Origin: DASUME01 sp041179425
Lineage (GTDB): Bacteria > Myxococcota_A > Polyangia > Polyangiales > DASUME01
Reading direction: 5' to 3'
Assembly (NCBI GenBank): GCA_041179425.1
Contig: JBEGTL010000086.1
Span: forward strand, 1-19,163
Length of the DNA stretch: 19,163 bases
Part shown: positions 1-7,643 of the stretch, piece after piece
Numbering within the stretch: position 1 is the first letter of the stretch
How the letters are laid out: each line of letters starts with the position of its first letter
Program-made: the position numbers and the translations under genes
Notes under the pieces: generated by a model
What the model saw: the letters and a program-made list of their open reading frames with translations, nothing else
Databases searched by the model: none
Told to the model about the DNA's origin: nothing

Positions 1-124
1 CCGCGAGCACGTTGAGCCAGGGAAAGTGCGCTCCGAACCAGACGAGATGGGCCCGCAGCGGGATGCGAGCGCCCGCAGGCTGCACGGGACGCGGGACTTC
101 GGCCACCACAGCTTTCTCGAGCAT
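1..124 (-). CDS. Partial gene, possible sugar-transfer protein (5' end only)
   Basis: The ATG is at 124-122, only two bases after the TGA of the flippase gene, and the frame stays open to the window edge, giving 41 residues. The visible peptide starts MLEKAVVAEV and contains a short segment around residues 24-41 (RAHLVWFGAHFPWLNVLA) that is reminiscent of the first beta strand of some capsule and sugar glycosyltransferases. That resemblance is weak and I do not claim a family. The near-zero spacing to the flippase indicates one transcript and supports a role in cell-surface polysaccharide assembly. The gene runs off the window, so length and domains are unknown. Confidence 0.55.
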   Translation of the reverse strand, partial: MLEKAVVAEVPRPVQPAGARIPLRAHLVWFGAHFPWLNVLA

Positions 125-126
125 GT

Positions 127-1704
127 TCAGCTCCCGACACGAGGTTTGCGCCACCACTTGCAGTCGCCCTGGCCTTGCTGAGACAAGCGAAGGAGGGCGC
201 GCCGCAAGGGAGCGAGTTCTTCTAGATCGAGCAAGAGCATCAACAGACCGAAGCCAACCACCAGCAGGAGCGCAGTCATCGCGCGAGAGACCCCGGCCAG
301 TCGTGCCGGGTCGCCGATCGCGAAGAGTAAGCCCAGGGCCATGGCGAGTCCGACGTGCGGCTTCCACACCGCGCGCCAGCGGATGCGAACGCGCTCGAGC
401 GACCAGAGCTCCACCATCTGGAGCCCGGTGATGAAGGACGAGGCGACGGCAGTCGACAGCGCCGCGCCGAGCATGCCGAACCGTGGAATGGTCACGTAGT
501 TCAACAGCGTGTTGAGTACGGCAACCGCAGCACTGTTGCAGAGAGTCACCTTGCTGTGGCCGGTGAAGACCAGACACGCACCGGCCATGCCGTACGCGCA
601 GTTGGTGAACGCAGGTACCAGCAGCAGCAGCGCAAAACCGCTGTCGTGCCCGTAGGACGCGCTGATGAGACCCAGGATGTCCTCTCGTAGGACGGCCACG
701 AGCAGCGCAGCGGGCACGACCAGGCTGGCCCCCCAGCGTGCGATTTTCCCGAGCAGATCCTCGAGCGGCTGCCTCTCGCCTCGCGCGTGGTAGCGCACGA
801 GGAGCGGGGCCACCGCTCCACTGAAGACAGTGCGGATCTGTCCGAGGTTGCTAGTGAGAAAGGCGACCGTCCCGAAGTACCCGAGCTCGGCCTGTCCGAG
901 CCCGAATGCCGCCAACATGATGCTGTCGAGTCGGGTGATGTATCGGTTGAAGGTGAGATTGACGCTCTGGGGCACGGCGAACACCAGCAGGGCCCGGTCG
1001 TACTGAAAGGTAGCGAACGCGTTGCGCAGCTCGGCGAAGGAGAAGTACAGACCGAAAGCGCGCAGCGCAAGAACGCACAGCAGACTCTCGATCGCGAGCT
1101 GCACTCCGAACAGCGCCGTGAGTCCGCCACCCCAGACGAAGGTGAGGACAAACCCCAGCACACTGCATAGCGGATGGATGACGCCAAAGAGCAGAGCGTC
1201 GTGCTCCATATGCATCATCGACTTGGTGCCCGCGATGGCGACCTGTGCGGCCGCACGCGGAATCAAAGCGAGGGCGAGCAGAGAGATGCCGGGAGAGAGC
1301 TCCACGTAGCTGGGGAAAAATCGACTCAGGGCCAAGGGCGCCAGGCCTATCGTGGCGATCGCAACGAGTGTCGAAGCACCCACGGTGAATACCAAAGTAT
1401 TCGCGAATACCTGGTACAGCACCGCTCGTTCACGATCGGACTCGTCTGCGAAATCCACGTGTCGGCTGGCGAAGATTACGGTGGCATCTGCGTAGCCGGC
1501 CATGATGCCGCCCGAGGAGATCTCCATCAAGGACTGACCGAGCAGGTACAACCCGGCAAGTGCCGGACCCCAGAGCCAGGTAACGAGTAGCAACGAGAGC
1601 GGATGAGCCAGCTTGGCGATGCCACCCAAAAAGTTAGTCAGAGCGCCACGCCGAAGAGTCGTCTGTTCTTGCAGTGTGGTGAGCCCGACCTTCTGGCGTT
1701 GCAT
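127..1704 (-). CDS. Wzx-like polysaccharide flippase (multidrug/oligosaccharide flippase fold)
   Basis: This 525-residue integral membrane protein has about 12-14 hydrophobic segments spread over residues 35 to 495. The segment near 384-425 (short loop, LNTLLNY, then IPRFG and GAALSTAVA) is the pattern typical of the polysaccharide transport family, in which the protein flips lipid-linked oligosaccharide from the inner to the outer leaflet of the cytoplasmic membrane. Length fits the family (420-530). The ATG at 1704 is preceded by AGAAGG at a suitable distance. It ends two bases before the next gene on the same strand (1-124), so the two are probably co-transcribed, and it is divergent from a GT-C-type membrane protein at 1863. 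The substrate cannot be read from sequence. A MurJ or MATE transporter is less likely because the partner genes look sugar-related. Confidence 0.82.
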   Translation of the reverse strand: MQRQKVGLTTLQEQTTLRRGALTNFLGGIAKLAHPLSLLLVTWLWGPALAGLYLLGQSLMEISSGGIMAGYADATVIFASRHVDFADESDRERAVLYQVFANTLVFTVGASTLVAIATIGLAPLALSRFFPSYVELSPGISLLALALIPRAAAQVAIAGTKSMMHMEHDALLFGVIHPLCSVLGFVLTFVWGGGLTALFGVQLAIESLLCVLALRAFGLYFSFAELRNAFATFQYDRALLVFAVPQSVNLTFNRYITRLDSIMLAAFGLGQAELGYFGTVAFLTSNLGQIRTVFSGAVAPLLVRYHARGERQPLEDLLGKIARWGASLVVPAALLVAVLREDILGLISASYGHDSGFALLLLVPAFTNCAYGMAGACLVFTGHSKVTLCNSAAVAVLNTLLNYVTIPRFGMLGAALSTAVASSFITGLQMVELWSLERVRIRWRAVWKPHVGLAMALGLLFAIGDPARLAGVSRAMTALLLVVGFGLLMLLLDLEELAPLRRALLRLSQQGQGDCKWWRKPRVGS

Positions 1705-1792
1705 CGCAGCGACCTTCTAGCTGTTCTCGAGCCGCAGCTCCACAAACGTCTTCGTGTCATACACGTGCCGGCGCGCGCGAGGAGAGATGCCC

Positions 1793-1809
1793 CGACGTGC
1801 CGCACGTCG
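1793..1809. promoter_or_regulatory. Perfect 8-1-8 palindrome in a divergent promoter region
   Basis: CGACGTGC and GCACGTCG flank a single C, forming a 17-base perfect inverted repeat. It lies in the 158-base spacer between the divergent flippase (start 1704) and GT-C membrane protein (start 1863) genes. Its size and place suit a dimeric regulator that could control both directions. No T-tract follows, so a terminator is unlikely. I could not assign a regulator family and found no convincing -35/-10 pair beside it. Confidence 0.4.
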
Positions 1810-1862
1810 ACCTCGTCGTTCTGCTTCTATTGCCCTGACCTACCCACTACCTTCAACCTTCT

Positions 1863-3545
1863 ATGACGGAATCGGAAACAGCGACAAGCGCGGACAGCGA
1901 CGCGCGAGGGACCCCGCTCTCTTGCTGGTTGTTGGTGCTGGGCTGGGCCGTGCTGGTGGCTCTCCTGCTGGCTCGGCACGAGATGTGGCGGGACGAGGTG
2001 CGCGCGCTTTCGCTTGCGATGGGCGCGCACTCGCTCTCCGAGCTGAGCCACTCGCTGCGCAACGAGGGCCACCCGATGCTCTGGCACGCGCTGTTGTTCG
2101 CGGGCTACGGCTTGACCGGATCCAAGCTGGTGCTGCCGGTCGTCAGCGCGCTAATCTGCGCAGCCGCTGTCGTGCTCTTCGTCCATCGCTCGCCCTTTCC
2201 GCTCTGGTTCAAGGCGCTGTTCGTGCTCGGAGGCCTGCCACTCTACGAATACTCGGTCATGGCACGCAACTACGGCATCTCCATGCTGCTCATGTTCGTG
2301 TTCGCGCACCTCTACCCGCTGCGCCGTGAGCGGACCCTGGCGCTCGGCGTGGTGCTCGCCCTGCTCGCCAACACCAACGTTCACTCGGCATTGCTAGCGG
2401 GTATTCTGATGGCGGTATGGATGACGGACGTCTTGCTGCGGGGGCGCACACCGCCTCTCGGTCAAGAAGCTCGGCAGCTCTACCTCGCAGGCTTGGTGCT
2501 GAGCGCGGGCATCGCGTTCGCACTCTGGAGCGTGTGGCCCACCAGCGAGCTCGCTGCATCCGACACGACCCGCTACACGATCGTCGATGTCTTGTCTGCG
2601 GCTTGGGAGACGGTCTGCAACCCGGCTGGTGCGTTTCACAAGATCGCGCCAGGCAAGACGGGAGTGCTCGCGGTCCTGGCCAGCCTGGTGCTGGTGGGCG
2701 CGACGCTCGGTTTGTTGTCCTACGCGCCCGGGCTGGTGGCCTCCTGGACTGCCCTTTTGCTCCTCAGCGCAGTCTTCAAGCTCGTGTACAAGGGTAGCCT
2801 CCGACACCAAGGACTGTTCGTCGTCTTCTTGATCTCCCTGTACTGGATGATGTTGGAAGCTGGTCGTGCTCCGCTTCGGAACGTTGTCTTGCGCTGGCTC
2901 GCGCGGACCGGCACGTTCGTTGGCCTGCCCATCCTGTGTACCGTTTTGCTGGGCACGGGCTTGTACTATGCCTTCGTCGACCTGACCGGAGAGTGCAGCG
3001 CCAACCGAGCACTCGCGAACGTGCTCGCAGCCACGCCTCGCTACGCTCACGCGGTGTTGATTGGCGAGCCGGACTACTACCTCGAGTCGCTGCCTTACTA
3101 CAGCGATAACCCCATCTATCTCGCGCGCGAGGACCGCTACGGGCGCACCGTCAGGTTCGTGCGCGACATTCGGCGCGACCTCAGCTTGCGCGACCTGCTA
3201 GTCAGCGCTTTGCAGGTGCAACGGACCTCGAGCGAGCCGGTGTTGATCGCACTCGGCCACCTCGATGCGCTCGACTTGGCTGCGCCGCCCGACGGCCGCG
3301 CGCACACGATAGAGTACCCCTTCGCACGCACCTTTCGCTGGTCGCCCGATGACCTGGCCGCCTGGCGCGCGAACACCAAGCTCGTCACCACCTTCCGCGA
3401 CGTGCATGGAGACGAGCGCTACGGCCTGTACGAGCTGACCGCGGCCATCTCCAACGCCAGCGCGCAGCACTCGAGCACGACCGTCTCGACCGCTGGCGCA
3501 AGGTCGCGCGCCGCGCCGCGTCGAGAGCCGAGCTCAGAGGAATGA
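1863..3545 (+). CDS. GT-C-type polytopic membrane protein, probable ArnT/PMT-like glycosyltransferase
   Basis: The 560-residue protein has a hydrophilic N-terminus, then many membrane helices from residue 21 to about 380, and a soluble C-terminal domain. The first extracytoplasmic loop carries HEMWRDE (residues 39-45); an acidic D-E pair in this loop is the metal/lipid-phosphate-binding signature of GT-C enzymes that use polyprenyl-phosphate sugars. EGHPMLW (68-74) and ARNYG (134-138) also fit that superfamily. The likely role is transfer of a sugar to an envelope acceptor on the periplasmic side. No clear Shine-Dalgarno sequence precedes the ATG at 1863, so the start is less certain; the next Met (41) would remove the first helix and is unlikely. 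It converges on and overlaps the lipoprotein gene by 12 bases. The exact donor and acceptor are unknown. Confidence 0.7.
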   Translation: MTESETATSADSDARGTPLSCWLLVLGWAVLVALLLARHEMWRDEVRALSLAMGAHSLSELSHSLRNEGHPMLWHALLFAGYGLTGSKLVLPVVSALICAAAVVLFVHRSPFPLWFKALFVLGGLPLYEYSVMARNYGISMLLMFVFAHLYPLRRERTLALGVVLALLANTNVHSALLAGILMAVWMTDVLLRGRTPPLGQEARQLYLAGLVLSAGIAFALWSVWPTSELAASDTTRYTIVDVLSAAWETVCNPAGAFHKIAPGKTGVLAVLASLVLVGATLGLLSYAPGLVASWTALLLLSAVFKLVYKGSLRHQGLFVVFLISLYWMMLEAGRAPLRNVVLRWLARTGTFVGLPILCTVLLGTGLYYAFVDLTGECSANRALANVLAATPRYAHAVLIGEPDYYLESLPYYSDNPIYLAREDRYGRTVRFVRDIRRDLSLRDLLVSALQVQRTSSEPVLIALGHLDALDLAAPPDGRAHTIEYPFARTFRWSPDDLAAWRANTKLVTTFRDVHGDERYGLYELTAAISNASAQHSSTTVSTAGARSRAAPRREPSSEE

Positions 3546-4178
3546 GAACGTGTCGAGGACCTTGCGGAAGGCCGGGCTGTAGCCGTCGAACGAACCGCTC
3601 GGTGCAACGCACGCAATGGCGTAGGTCACGTCGCCGTGCGGCACCAGCAGACCGAGCGCCTTGAGCGGGAGCGGTTTGCGGTCGGCATCGAAGGTGGCCT
3701 CGAAAACCTCAGCGTCGTGCAGCTTGGTCCGCCCGTCCTTGAAGTTGTTGACTCTGTACAGCTGTGGGGCAGCGTTTAGCGCAAACTCGAAGTAGTCCTT
3801 CGTCTCGATCCCAGCCTGCGGCTGAAACACGACACTACACTGCGGATAATAACCTTCGCGCGTAGCAATCGGGCTCCGGCATGTCCACAAGTTCGCACCG
3901 ACCGGTGCCTCGACGACCCAAGGCTGCGGGCAAACGAGCTGGAAGACTTGTGGCGGCACCGCCGCGCTTGGCACGGCTGCCGTCGTAGAGGCGCGCTCTT
4001 TGAGGGCAGCAACGCTCTCGGTGAGCTGCCGGACCGATTCCTCGAGCGCTTGCAGTCGCGTCGCCTGCGCAGCGAGCGCCACGCCATCGCCGCTACAGGC
4101 CGCCATACCGAACCCCAACGGCAGCAGTCGACTGGCAAGCGCGACTGCGCGCCTCCAACTCGACCACCGCTCTCGCAC
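3534..4178 (-). CDS. Predicted lipoprotein with coiled coil and C-terminal globular domain, unknown function
   Basis: I chose the GTG at 4178 because GGAGG lies seven bases upstream; an ATG at 4202 would add eight residues but has no good ribosome site. The 214-residue product has a basic start, a hydrophobic stretch, and a lipobox-like MAAC with Cys at residue 28. A short coiled coil (about 33-62, heptad Leu/Val in LQALEESVRQLTESVAAL) is followed by an Ala/Pro linker and a globular domain with four Cys residues (83, 100, 114, 190). The end, with YSPAFRKVLDTFSF, recalls the last helix of PsbP/DcrB-like domains, but I cannot confirm this. It is probably anchored in the envelope. Its 3' end overlaps the convergent membrane-protein gene by 12 bases. 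Confidence 0.65.
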   Translation of the reverse strand: MRERWSSWRRAVALASRLLPLGFGMAACSGDGVALAAQATRLQALEESVRQLTESVAALKERASTTAAVPSAAVPPQVFQLVCPQPWVVEAPVGANLWTCRSPIATREGYYPQCSVVFQPQAGIETKDYFEFALNAAPQLYRVNNFKDGRTKLHDAEVFEATFDADRKPLPLKALGLLVPHGDVTYAIACVAPSGSFDGYSPAFRKVLDTFSFL

Positions 4179-4595
4179 TCGCTGTCCTCCACGATCGACC
4201 ATCGCCGCAGCTTATCGCATCGGCCGCGCTGCCGGCACACGTCCGACCTCGCAAGCCTTGCGCAAAAGCTACAAAAAAACACGGAGTGGTCGAATAGTTG
4301 GGTTGCCATGGAATTGCCGGCGCGCAGGTTTAGCGACAGCTCTGTGTGACGCTGCCTTCGGAACCTTTCAGCGCAGTGTCGTCGTGGGGCACCGACGCTA
4401 GGTGCGCTCTGATCTGTCGCGCACCTGAGTCTTTGGAGTTGTCCGGTTGCAGCGCGCCGAGCGCATTGGCGTATTCGTCAGCAACCACCGAATCCGCGAA
4501 CGCACTCAGATCGCGATCCCGGACAAGCGTCTCGCGCCCACGCTGCATTTATCGAGCAGTTGACTGGATCCGTCGAGTTGGACGGGAGATTGAAC

Positions 4596-4623
4596 TTGAA
4601 GTCAGGTAGTGACGCAGCATAAG
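4596..4623 (+). promoter_or_regulatory. Weak sigma-70-like promoter candidate for the serine-hydrolase gene
   Basis: TTGAAG (4596-4601) and CATAAG (4618-4623) are separated by 16 bases; each matches four of six consensus positions. Transcription would start near 4630, leaving a leader of about 130 bases that includes the palindromes at 4651-4669 and 4716-4727. The match is modest and could be chance. Confidence 0.25.
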
Positions 4624-4650
4624 ACGACTGTAAGACGTGCAGTATGGAAT

Positions 4651-4669
4651 GACCGTTCGCCGAACGGTC
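4651..4669. promoter_or_regulatory. Perfect 9-1-9 palindrome, candidate operator
   Basis: GACCGTTCG and CGAACGGTC flank a single C, a 19-base perfect inverted repeat. A second imperfect repeat, GAACG-TC-CGTTC, lies at 4716-4727, and further GAACG half-sites occur at 4691-4695 and 4730-4734. All lie between the weak promoter and the serine-hydrolase start at 4758. The arrangement is what a dimeric repressor with several sites would need; a leader hairpin is the alternative. The half-sites point outward relative to a Gram-positive LexA box, so I do not call it an SOS site. Confidence 0.42.
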
Positions 4670-4757
4670 CGACTGCAGACCAGACGCGTAGAACGAGCAA
4701 CGTCTCATGCCGAATGAACGTCCGTTCTGAACGACCAGAGTTTTACGGAGGCAGGCG

Positions 4758-6290
4758 ATGAATGTGCGCAGTAAGTGCAACTCGGATGCACTGAGCGAGA
4801 GGCCCAAAGGGTTGAGTGGATTCGCCTGTGCGATCCTGATTGCCGTCGCCGCCTGCGGTTCGGATACGCCCAAGGTCGACGATCTAGAGGGCGACGGCAC
4901 GACGTCTCCCGCCGATGACGAGAGCTCCACCGACGACCCATCGTCGGACACGGGTTCTGAGCCGAGCAAGCCCGGCAAGCCGGGGCCTGCTGCCGCCGAC
5001 GCCGGACCTGCCAAGGCACCCGACAAGCCTGTGCGCGGCTCCGACGCCGGGGCAGGAACCAACCCCGCACCTTCTGCAGACGGGGGCCCCGCCCAGGCAG
5101 GCACGGACGCAGCGGCTCCCACGAGCGGGAGCGAGATGGACTACGCCGATCCGGGCACCGCGGAGTGGACCTTGGTTCCCGAAGCTGAGGTCGCCAAAGA
5201 GTGCAAGATGGACATCGCGAAGCTGAAGGCCACCGGCATCAGCCAGAATTTCGCCATCTTCCGCTACGGCAAGCTGTGCTACCAGCAGGGTCGCGACTCC
5301 TCCACGCAGGTGTTCTCCGCGACCAAGTCGCTCGGTGGCATCGTCACTGCGACGGTCGCTTACCTCACGAAGGACGTGCCGAAGACGGGACCAGGCACCG
5401 GCACTTTTAACGACTACGAGCTGGCCAAGGACTGGGGCCTCACCAGCTACCCCGCCGGGATGCAGCTCGCCTACCTGATGTCGATGGCAACGGGCAGCCG
5501 CGGCTTGACCTGGGGCATGCGCAGCTTTTCGTACGACACGCTCGGTGGCTCCGGCCTGAACAACATGGGCAACGTCGCCAATCGTGCGCTCAAGCAGGAC
5601 GCAAAGATCGGCGTCGCGAACATGCAGGCCGCCACCAAACGCCTGTTCGACAAGCTCGGCATGAAGAATTCTAGCTGGGGCGGTGTGACGTACGGCTCGG
5701 GCGCTTCGCTCACGCTGCACGACATGGGCAAGCTCTTCCAGGTGATGATTCACAACGGCGTCTACAACAAAGAACGCCTCATCAGCACCGACTGGGTCTA
5801 TCGCATGACGCATCCCGCGCTCGAAGACGCCAACACCTCGTACGGTGAGTTCTTCTGGCTCAACCACCGCGGTAACGCGACGGGCATCGGCGGCGATATC
5901 GGCTCGGGCTCGAACACGGTGGACGGCGACCCCTGCGCCCCCGCCGCGTTCTGGCAACGCTACCCGCACAAGGTCTCGGACGCCCCAGACTGTCAGGCAA
6001 CCGTATCGGGCGCGAAGTGCGCGCAGAAGTACGACACGGGCATCTTCAGCGCGCAGGGTCTCGGCGGCCAGTTCATCATCGGCCATCCGGGGTTGGACCT
6101 GGTGCTGACCATCAAGGACTACTCCAACCAAAACGGTCCGATGGGGTTCTGGACGAAGGTCCTGCCCGCGGTCGCTGCGCTTGACCCGGTGTACAAAGGT
6201 GACGACAAGGCCTTCTGCGCGGCGTACGGCAGCGGCGAATACGCGCCTGACCTGAAGGTGCAGCCGACGCAGCCACCCGACCCGCCCTAG
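4758..6290 (+). CDS. Serine-hydrolase (beta-lactamase/esterase fold) lipoprotein
   Basis: The ATG has a GGAGG six bases upstream (4747-4751). The 510-residue product has an N-terminal hydrophobic stretch with lipobox VAAC (Cys33), then a disordered linker (34-135) rich in Asp, Ala, Gly and Pro with DAG-type repeats, then a hydrolase domain of about 370 residues. SATK (187-190) is the catalytic S-x-x-K of class C beta-lactamase-like enzymes; GLGGQFI (434-440) followed by HPGLDLVL (443-450) matches the C-terminal strand with the GGQ motif found in this family. The usual Y-x-N motif is not clean: the best candidate is Y259 in SYDTLGG. There are several Cys residues that may form disulfides. The protein is likely outer-membrane anchored with the enzyme exposed beyond the linker. 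The substrate is unknown: ester, amide or D-amino peptide are all possible, and antibiotic resistance should not be assumed. Confidence 0.82.
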   Translation: MNVRSKCNSDALSERPKGLSGFACAILIAVAACGSDTPKVDDLEGDGTTSPADDESSTDDPSSDTGSEPSKPGKPGPAAADAGPAKAPDKPVRGSDAGAGTNPAPSADGGPAQAGTDAAAPTSGSEMDYADPGTAEWTLVPEAEVAKECKMDIAKLKATGISQNFAIFRYGKLCYQQGRDSSTQVFSATKSLGGIVTATVAYLTKDVPKTGPGTGTFNDYELAKDWGLTSYPAGMQLAYLMSMATGSRGLTWGMRSFSYDTLGGSGLNNMGNVANRALKQDAKIGVANMQAATKRLFDKLGMKNSSWGGVTYGSGASLTLHDMGKLFQVMIHNGVYNKERLISTDWVYRMTHPALEDANTSYGEFFWLNHRGNATGIGGDIGSGSNTVDGDPCAPAAFWQRYPHKVSDAPDCQATVSGAKCAQKYDTGIFSAQGLGGQFIIGHPGLDLVLTIKDYSNQNGPMGFWTKVLPAVAALDPVYKGDDKAFCAAYGSGEYAPDLKVQPTQPPDPP

Positions 6291-6324
6291 GCTCGCGACC
6301 AGCAATCCGGGCGCAGCGCAGTGA

Positions 6325-6640
6325 GAGCGGCGCCGGCTCTACGCTGCCTTGCGCCATATCAACCAGGCGATCGTGCGCAAACGAAGCCGCGAGGAGCTGT
6401 TCTCGGCCGTCTGTGCCGCGCTCGTCGAGGAGGGCGGCTTCGGCATGGCGTGGATCGGATGGCACGATGCGGCGACGCACCAGCTTGTGCCCGTGAGCTG
6501 GCAGGCGACCTCAATCACTACCTCGCCAGCGTTCAGGTCTACGCCGACGATCGGCCCGAGGGTCGCGGCCCCGTCGGCATCGCGTTCCGGGAGGACAGGA
6601 GACGACCTTCAAGATCCTGTTCCCGCGGACCCACCTCGCC
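6325..6640 (+). pseudogene. Remnant of a hybrid sensor histidine kinase: GAF fragment plus last strand of the ATPase domain
   Basis: After a TGA at 6322-6324 the frame reads ERRRLYAALRHINQAIVRK and runs into EEGGFGMAWIGWHD, which is the start of a GAF sensor domain of the type found in multi-domain kinases. Near 6495-6510 the GAF homology leaves this frame and continues in another (GDLNHYLASVQVYADDRPEG, ending GIAFRE near 6592), showing a frameshift. Immediately after, in a third frame from about 6593, comes GGQETTFKILFPR, which looks like the end of a histidine-kinase ATPase domain. The rest of the GAF domain, the phospho-accepting His domain and nearly all of the ATPase domain are absent. 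No start codon with a ribosome site is present. This is a decayed gene with a 5' truncation, a frameshift and an internal deletion; it sits just downstream of the serine-hydrolase gene on the same strand. Confidence 0.75.
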
Positions 6641-7063
6641 GTGGAGACACCTGTGTCTCACTCGAGAGCCAGTAGCCAGAAGCCGCGTGGCACGGAGACT
6701 GTTTTGCTGGTCGAGGACGACGAGCAGGTGAGGGCAGTCAACTGCACGATCCTGCGGCGCAGTGGCTATCGGCTCTTGGAGGCGGCGAGCGGAGACGAGG
6801 CCTTGGTGGTGTGCGAGAAATTCGCCGCACCGATCGACCTGCTTCTGACAGACGTGATCATGCCCCGCATGAGCGGCCGAGAGCTGGCCGACCGGATGCG
6901 GTCCATGCAACCCGGTCTCAAGGTGCTCTTCCTCTCGGGCTATACGCGGGACATCATCGCCCAGCATGGCGTGCTGGAGAGAGGGGTCGCGTTCCTCGAG
7001 AAGCCCGTCGCACCGGCTGCCCTCTTGCGCAAGGTACAGGCGGTGCTCTCGCAAGACCGCTAG
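6641..7063 (+). CDS. Response-regulator receiver domain, 3' part of the broken hybrid kinase
   Basis: The open frame from a GTG gives 140 residues. Residues 19-137 are a complete receiver domain: acidic pocket E25-D26-D27, phospho-acceptor D71 in LLLTDVIMP, S99 in FLSGY and K121 in FLEKPVAP. Such domains take a phosphoryl group from a kinase His and are common as the last domain of hybrid kinases. The frame is continuous with the ATPase-domain scrap just upstream (about 6593 onward), so this was once the C-terminus of that kinase. No Shine-Dalgarno sequence precedes the GTG, so independent translation is doubtful. The conserved residues are intact, so either the damage is recent or the domain still serves as a stand-alone regulator. 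Confidence 0.65.
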   Translation: METPVSHSRASSQKPRGTETVLLVEDDEQVRAVNCTILRRSGYRLLEAASGDEALVVCEKFAAPIDLLLTDVIMPRMSGRELADRMRSMQPGLKVLFLSGYTRDIIAQHGVLERGVAFLEKPVAPAALLRKVQAVLSQDR

Positions 7064-7229
7064 GCGGCGGCGGGCGAAGCGTCGTGCGGACATCCAAATG
7101 GCTGAGCGCGTCGATTTGTGTCTGACGCACTGGCTCGCCCTGCCGTCCCCAGCATTGCCGCCGGCTACGGGGCATCGGCGAACCGTGCCCGCGTCGCCAC
7201 TCACCGTCCCAATAACTCAAGGATTAGAA

Positions 7230-7643
7230 ATGACTCGGTCATTGATCGTCGCACTCCTCTTGAGCTGTGGCCTCAGCGCATGCGCTTTCGGCAGACAGCA
7301 AGCCTTGCATACCGCTCGCCCCCGGCTCGAAGAAGCCGCTCCCAAGGGGGCCTGGGTCGCCCTGGCGGTGCACGATCAGCGCAAGGAGATCACCTCCGGG
7401 GAGAAGGACCCGGACTTCGTCGGGCTGTCCCGCGGCGGCTACGGCAACCCATTCGACGTCACGACGAAGAACGAGGCTCCGCTTGCGCAGGATGTCGCGG
7501 AGTCGATGAAGAACGGCCTGCAAGCCGCGGGGTTCCGCGTGAGTGTGGTCCTCGTTGCGCACTCCAGGTCGACCAAGCAGGCTGTCGCCAAGCTGTCCGC
7601 GGCGGGAGCAAACCGTCTGCTTCTGCTCCGCATCGATAAGTGA
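7230..7643 (+). CDS. Predicted lipoprotein, N-terminal part, cut short by an in-frame TGA
   Basis: The ATG at 7230 follows AAGGA (7219-7223). The 137-residue product has a lipoprotein signal with lipobox LSAC (Cys18). The mature part contains a small alpha/beta domain with conserved-looking strands VALAVHD (43-49) and NRLLLLRID (128-136). The gene stops at TGA 7641-7643, but the same frame continues without further stops to 7895, and the following residues (KSDAYMTTGLDFDL) look like the natural continuation of the domain. A TGG tryptophan codon at this place would restore one 221-residue protein. The cause may be a nonsense mutation, a sequencing error or readthrough. The function of the family is not known to me; the product is probably an outer-membrane-associated protein. 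Confidence 0.62.
   Translation: MTRSLIVALLLSCGLSACAFGRQQALHTARPRLEEAAPKGAWVALAVHDQRKEITSGEKDPDFVGLSRGGYGNPFDVTTKNEAPLAQDVAESMKNGLQAAGFRVSVVLVAHSRSTKQAVAKLSAAGANRLLLLRIDK

Larger units (their letters stand above)
4179..4757. other. 579-base spacer of lower GC between divergent genes
   Basis: This stretch separates the lipoprotein (minus) and serine-hydrolase (plus) genes and is visibly less GC-rich than its surroundings. It holds a weak promoter-like pair, two inverted repeats sharing the half-site GAACG/CGTTC, and a duplicated TAAGACG (4620-4626 and 4631-4637). A 72-codon open frame on the minus strand (4330-4548) has no recognisable domain and no good start context, so I did not call it as a gene. 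No RNA gene is recognisable. Confidence 0.5.

Noticed and set aside
4330..4548. Minus-strand open frame of 72 codons in the 4179-4757 spacer
   Set aside because: Its composition is plausible for a protein, but it has no ribosome site, no domain and no partner; it may be a fragment of an older gene.
4884..6305. Minus-strand open frame (473 codons) opposite the serine-hydrolase gene
   Set aside because: The plus-strand gene has a lipobox, catalytic motif and ribosome site; the minus frame has none.
7641..7643. Selenocysteine reading of the TGA in the lipoprotein gene
   Set aside because: The family position looks like Trp, no stable stem-loop follows at the distance needed for a bacterial SECIS element, and a lipoprotein of this kind is not a known selenoprotein.
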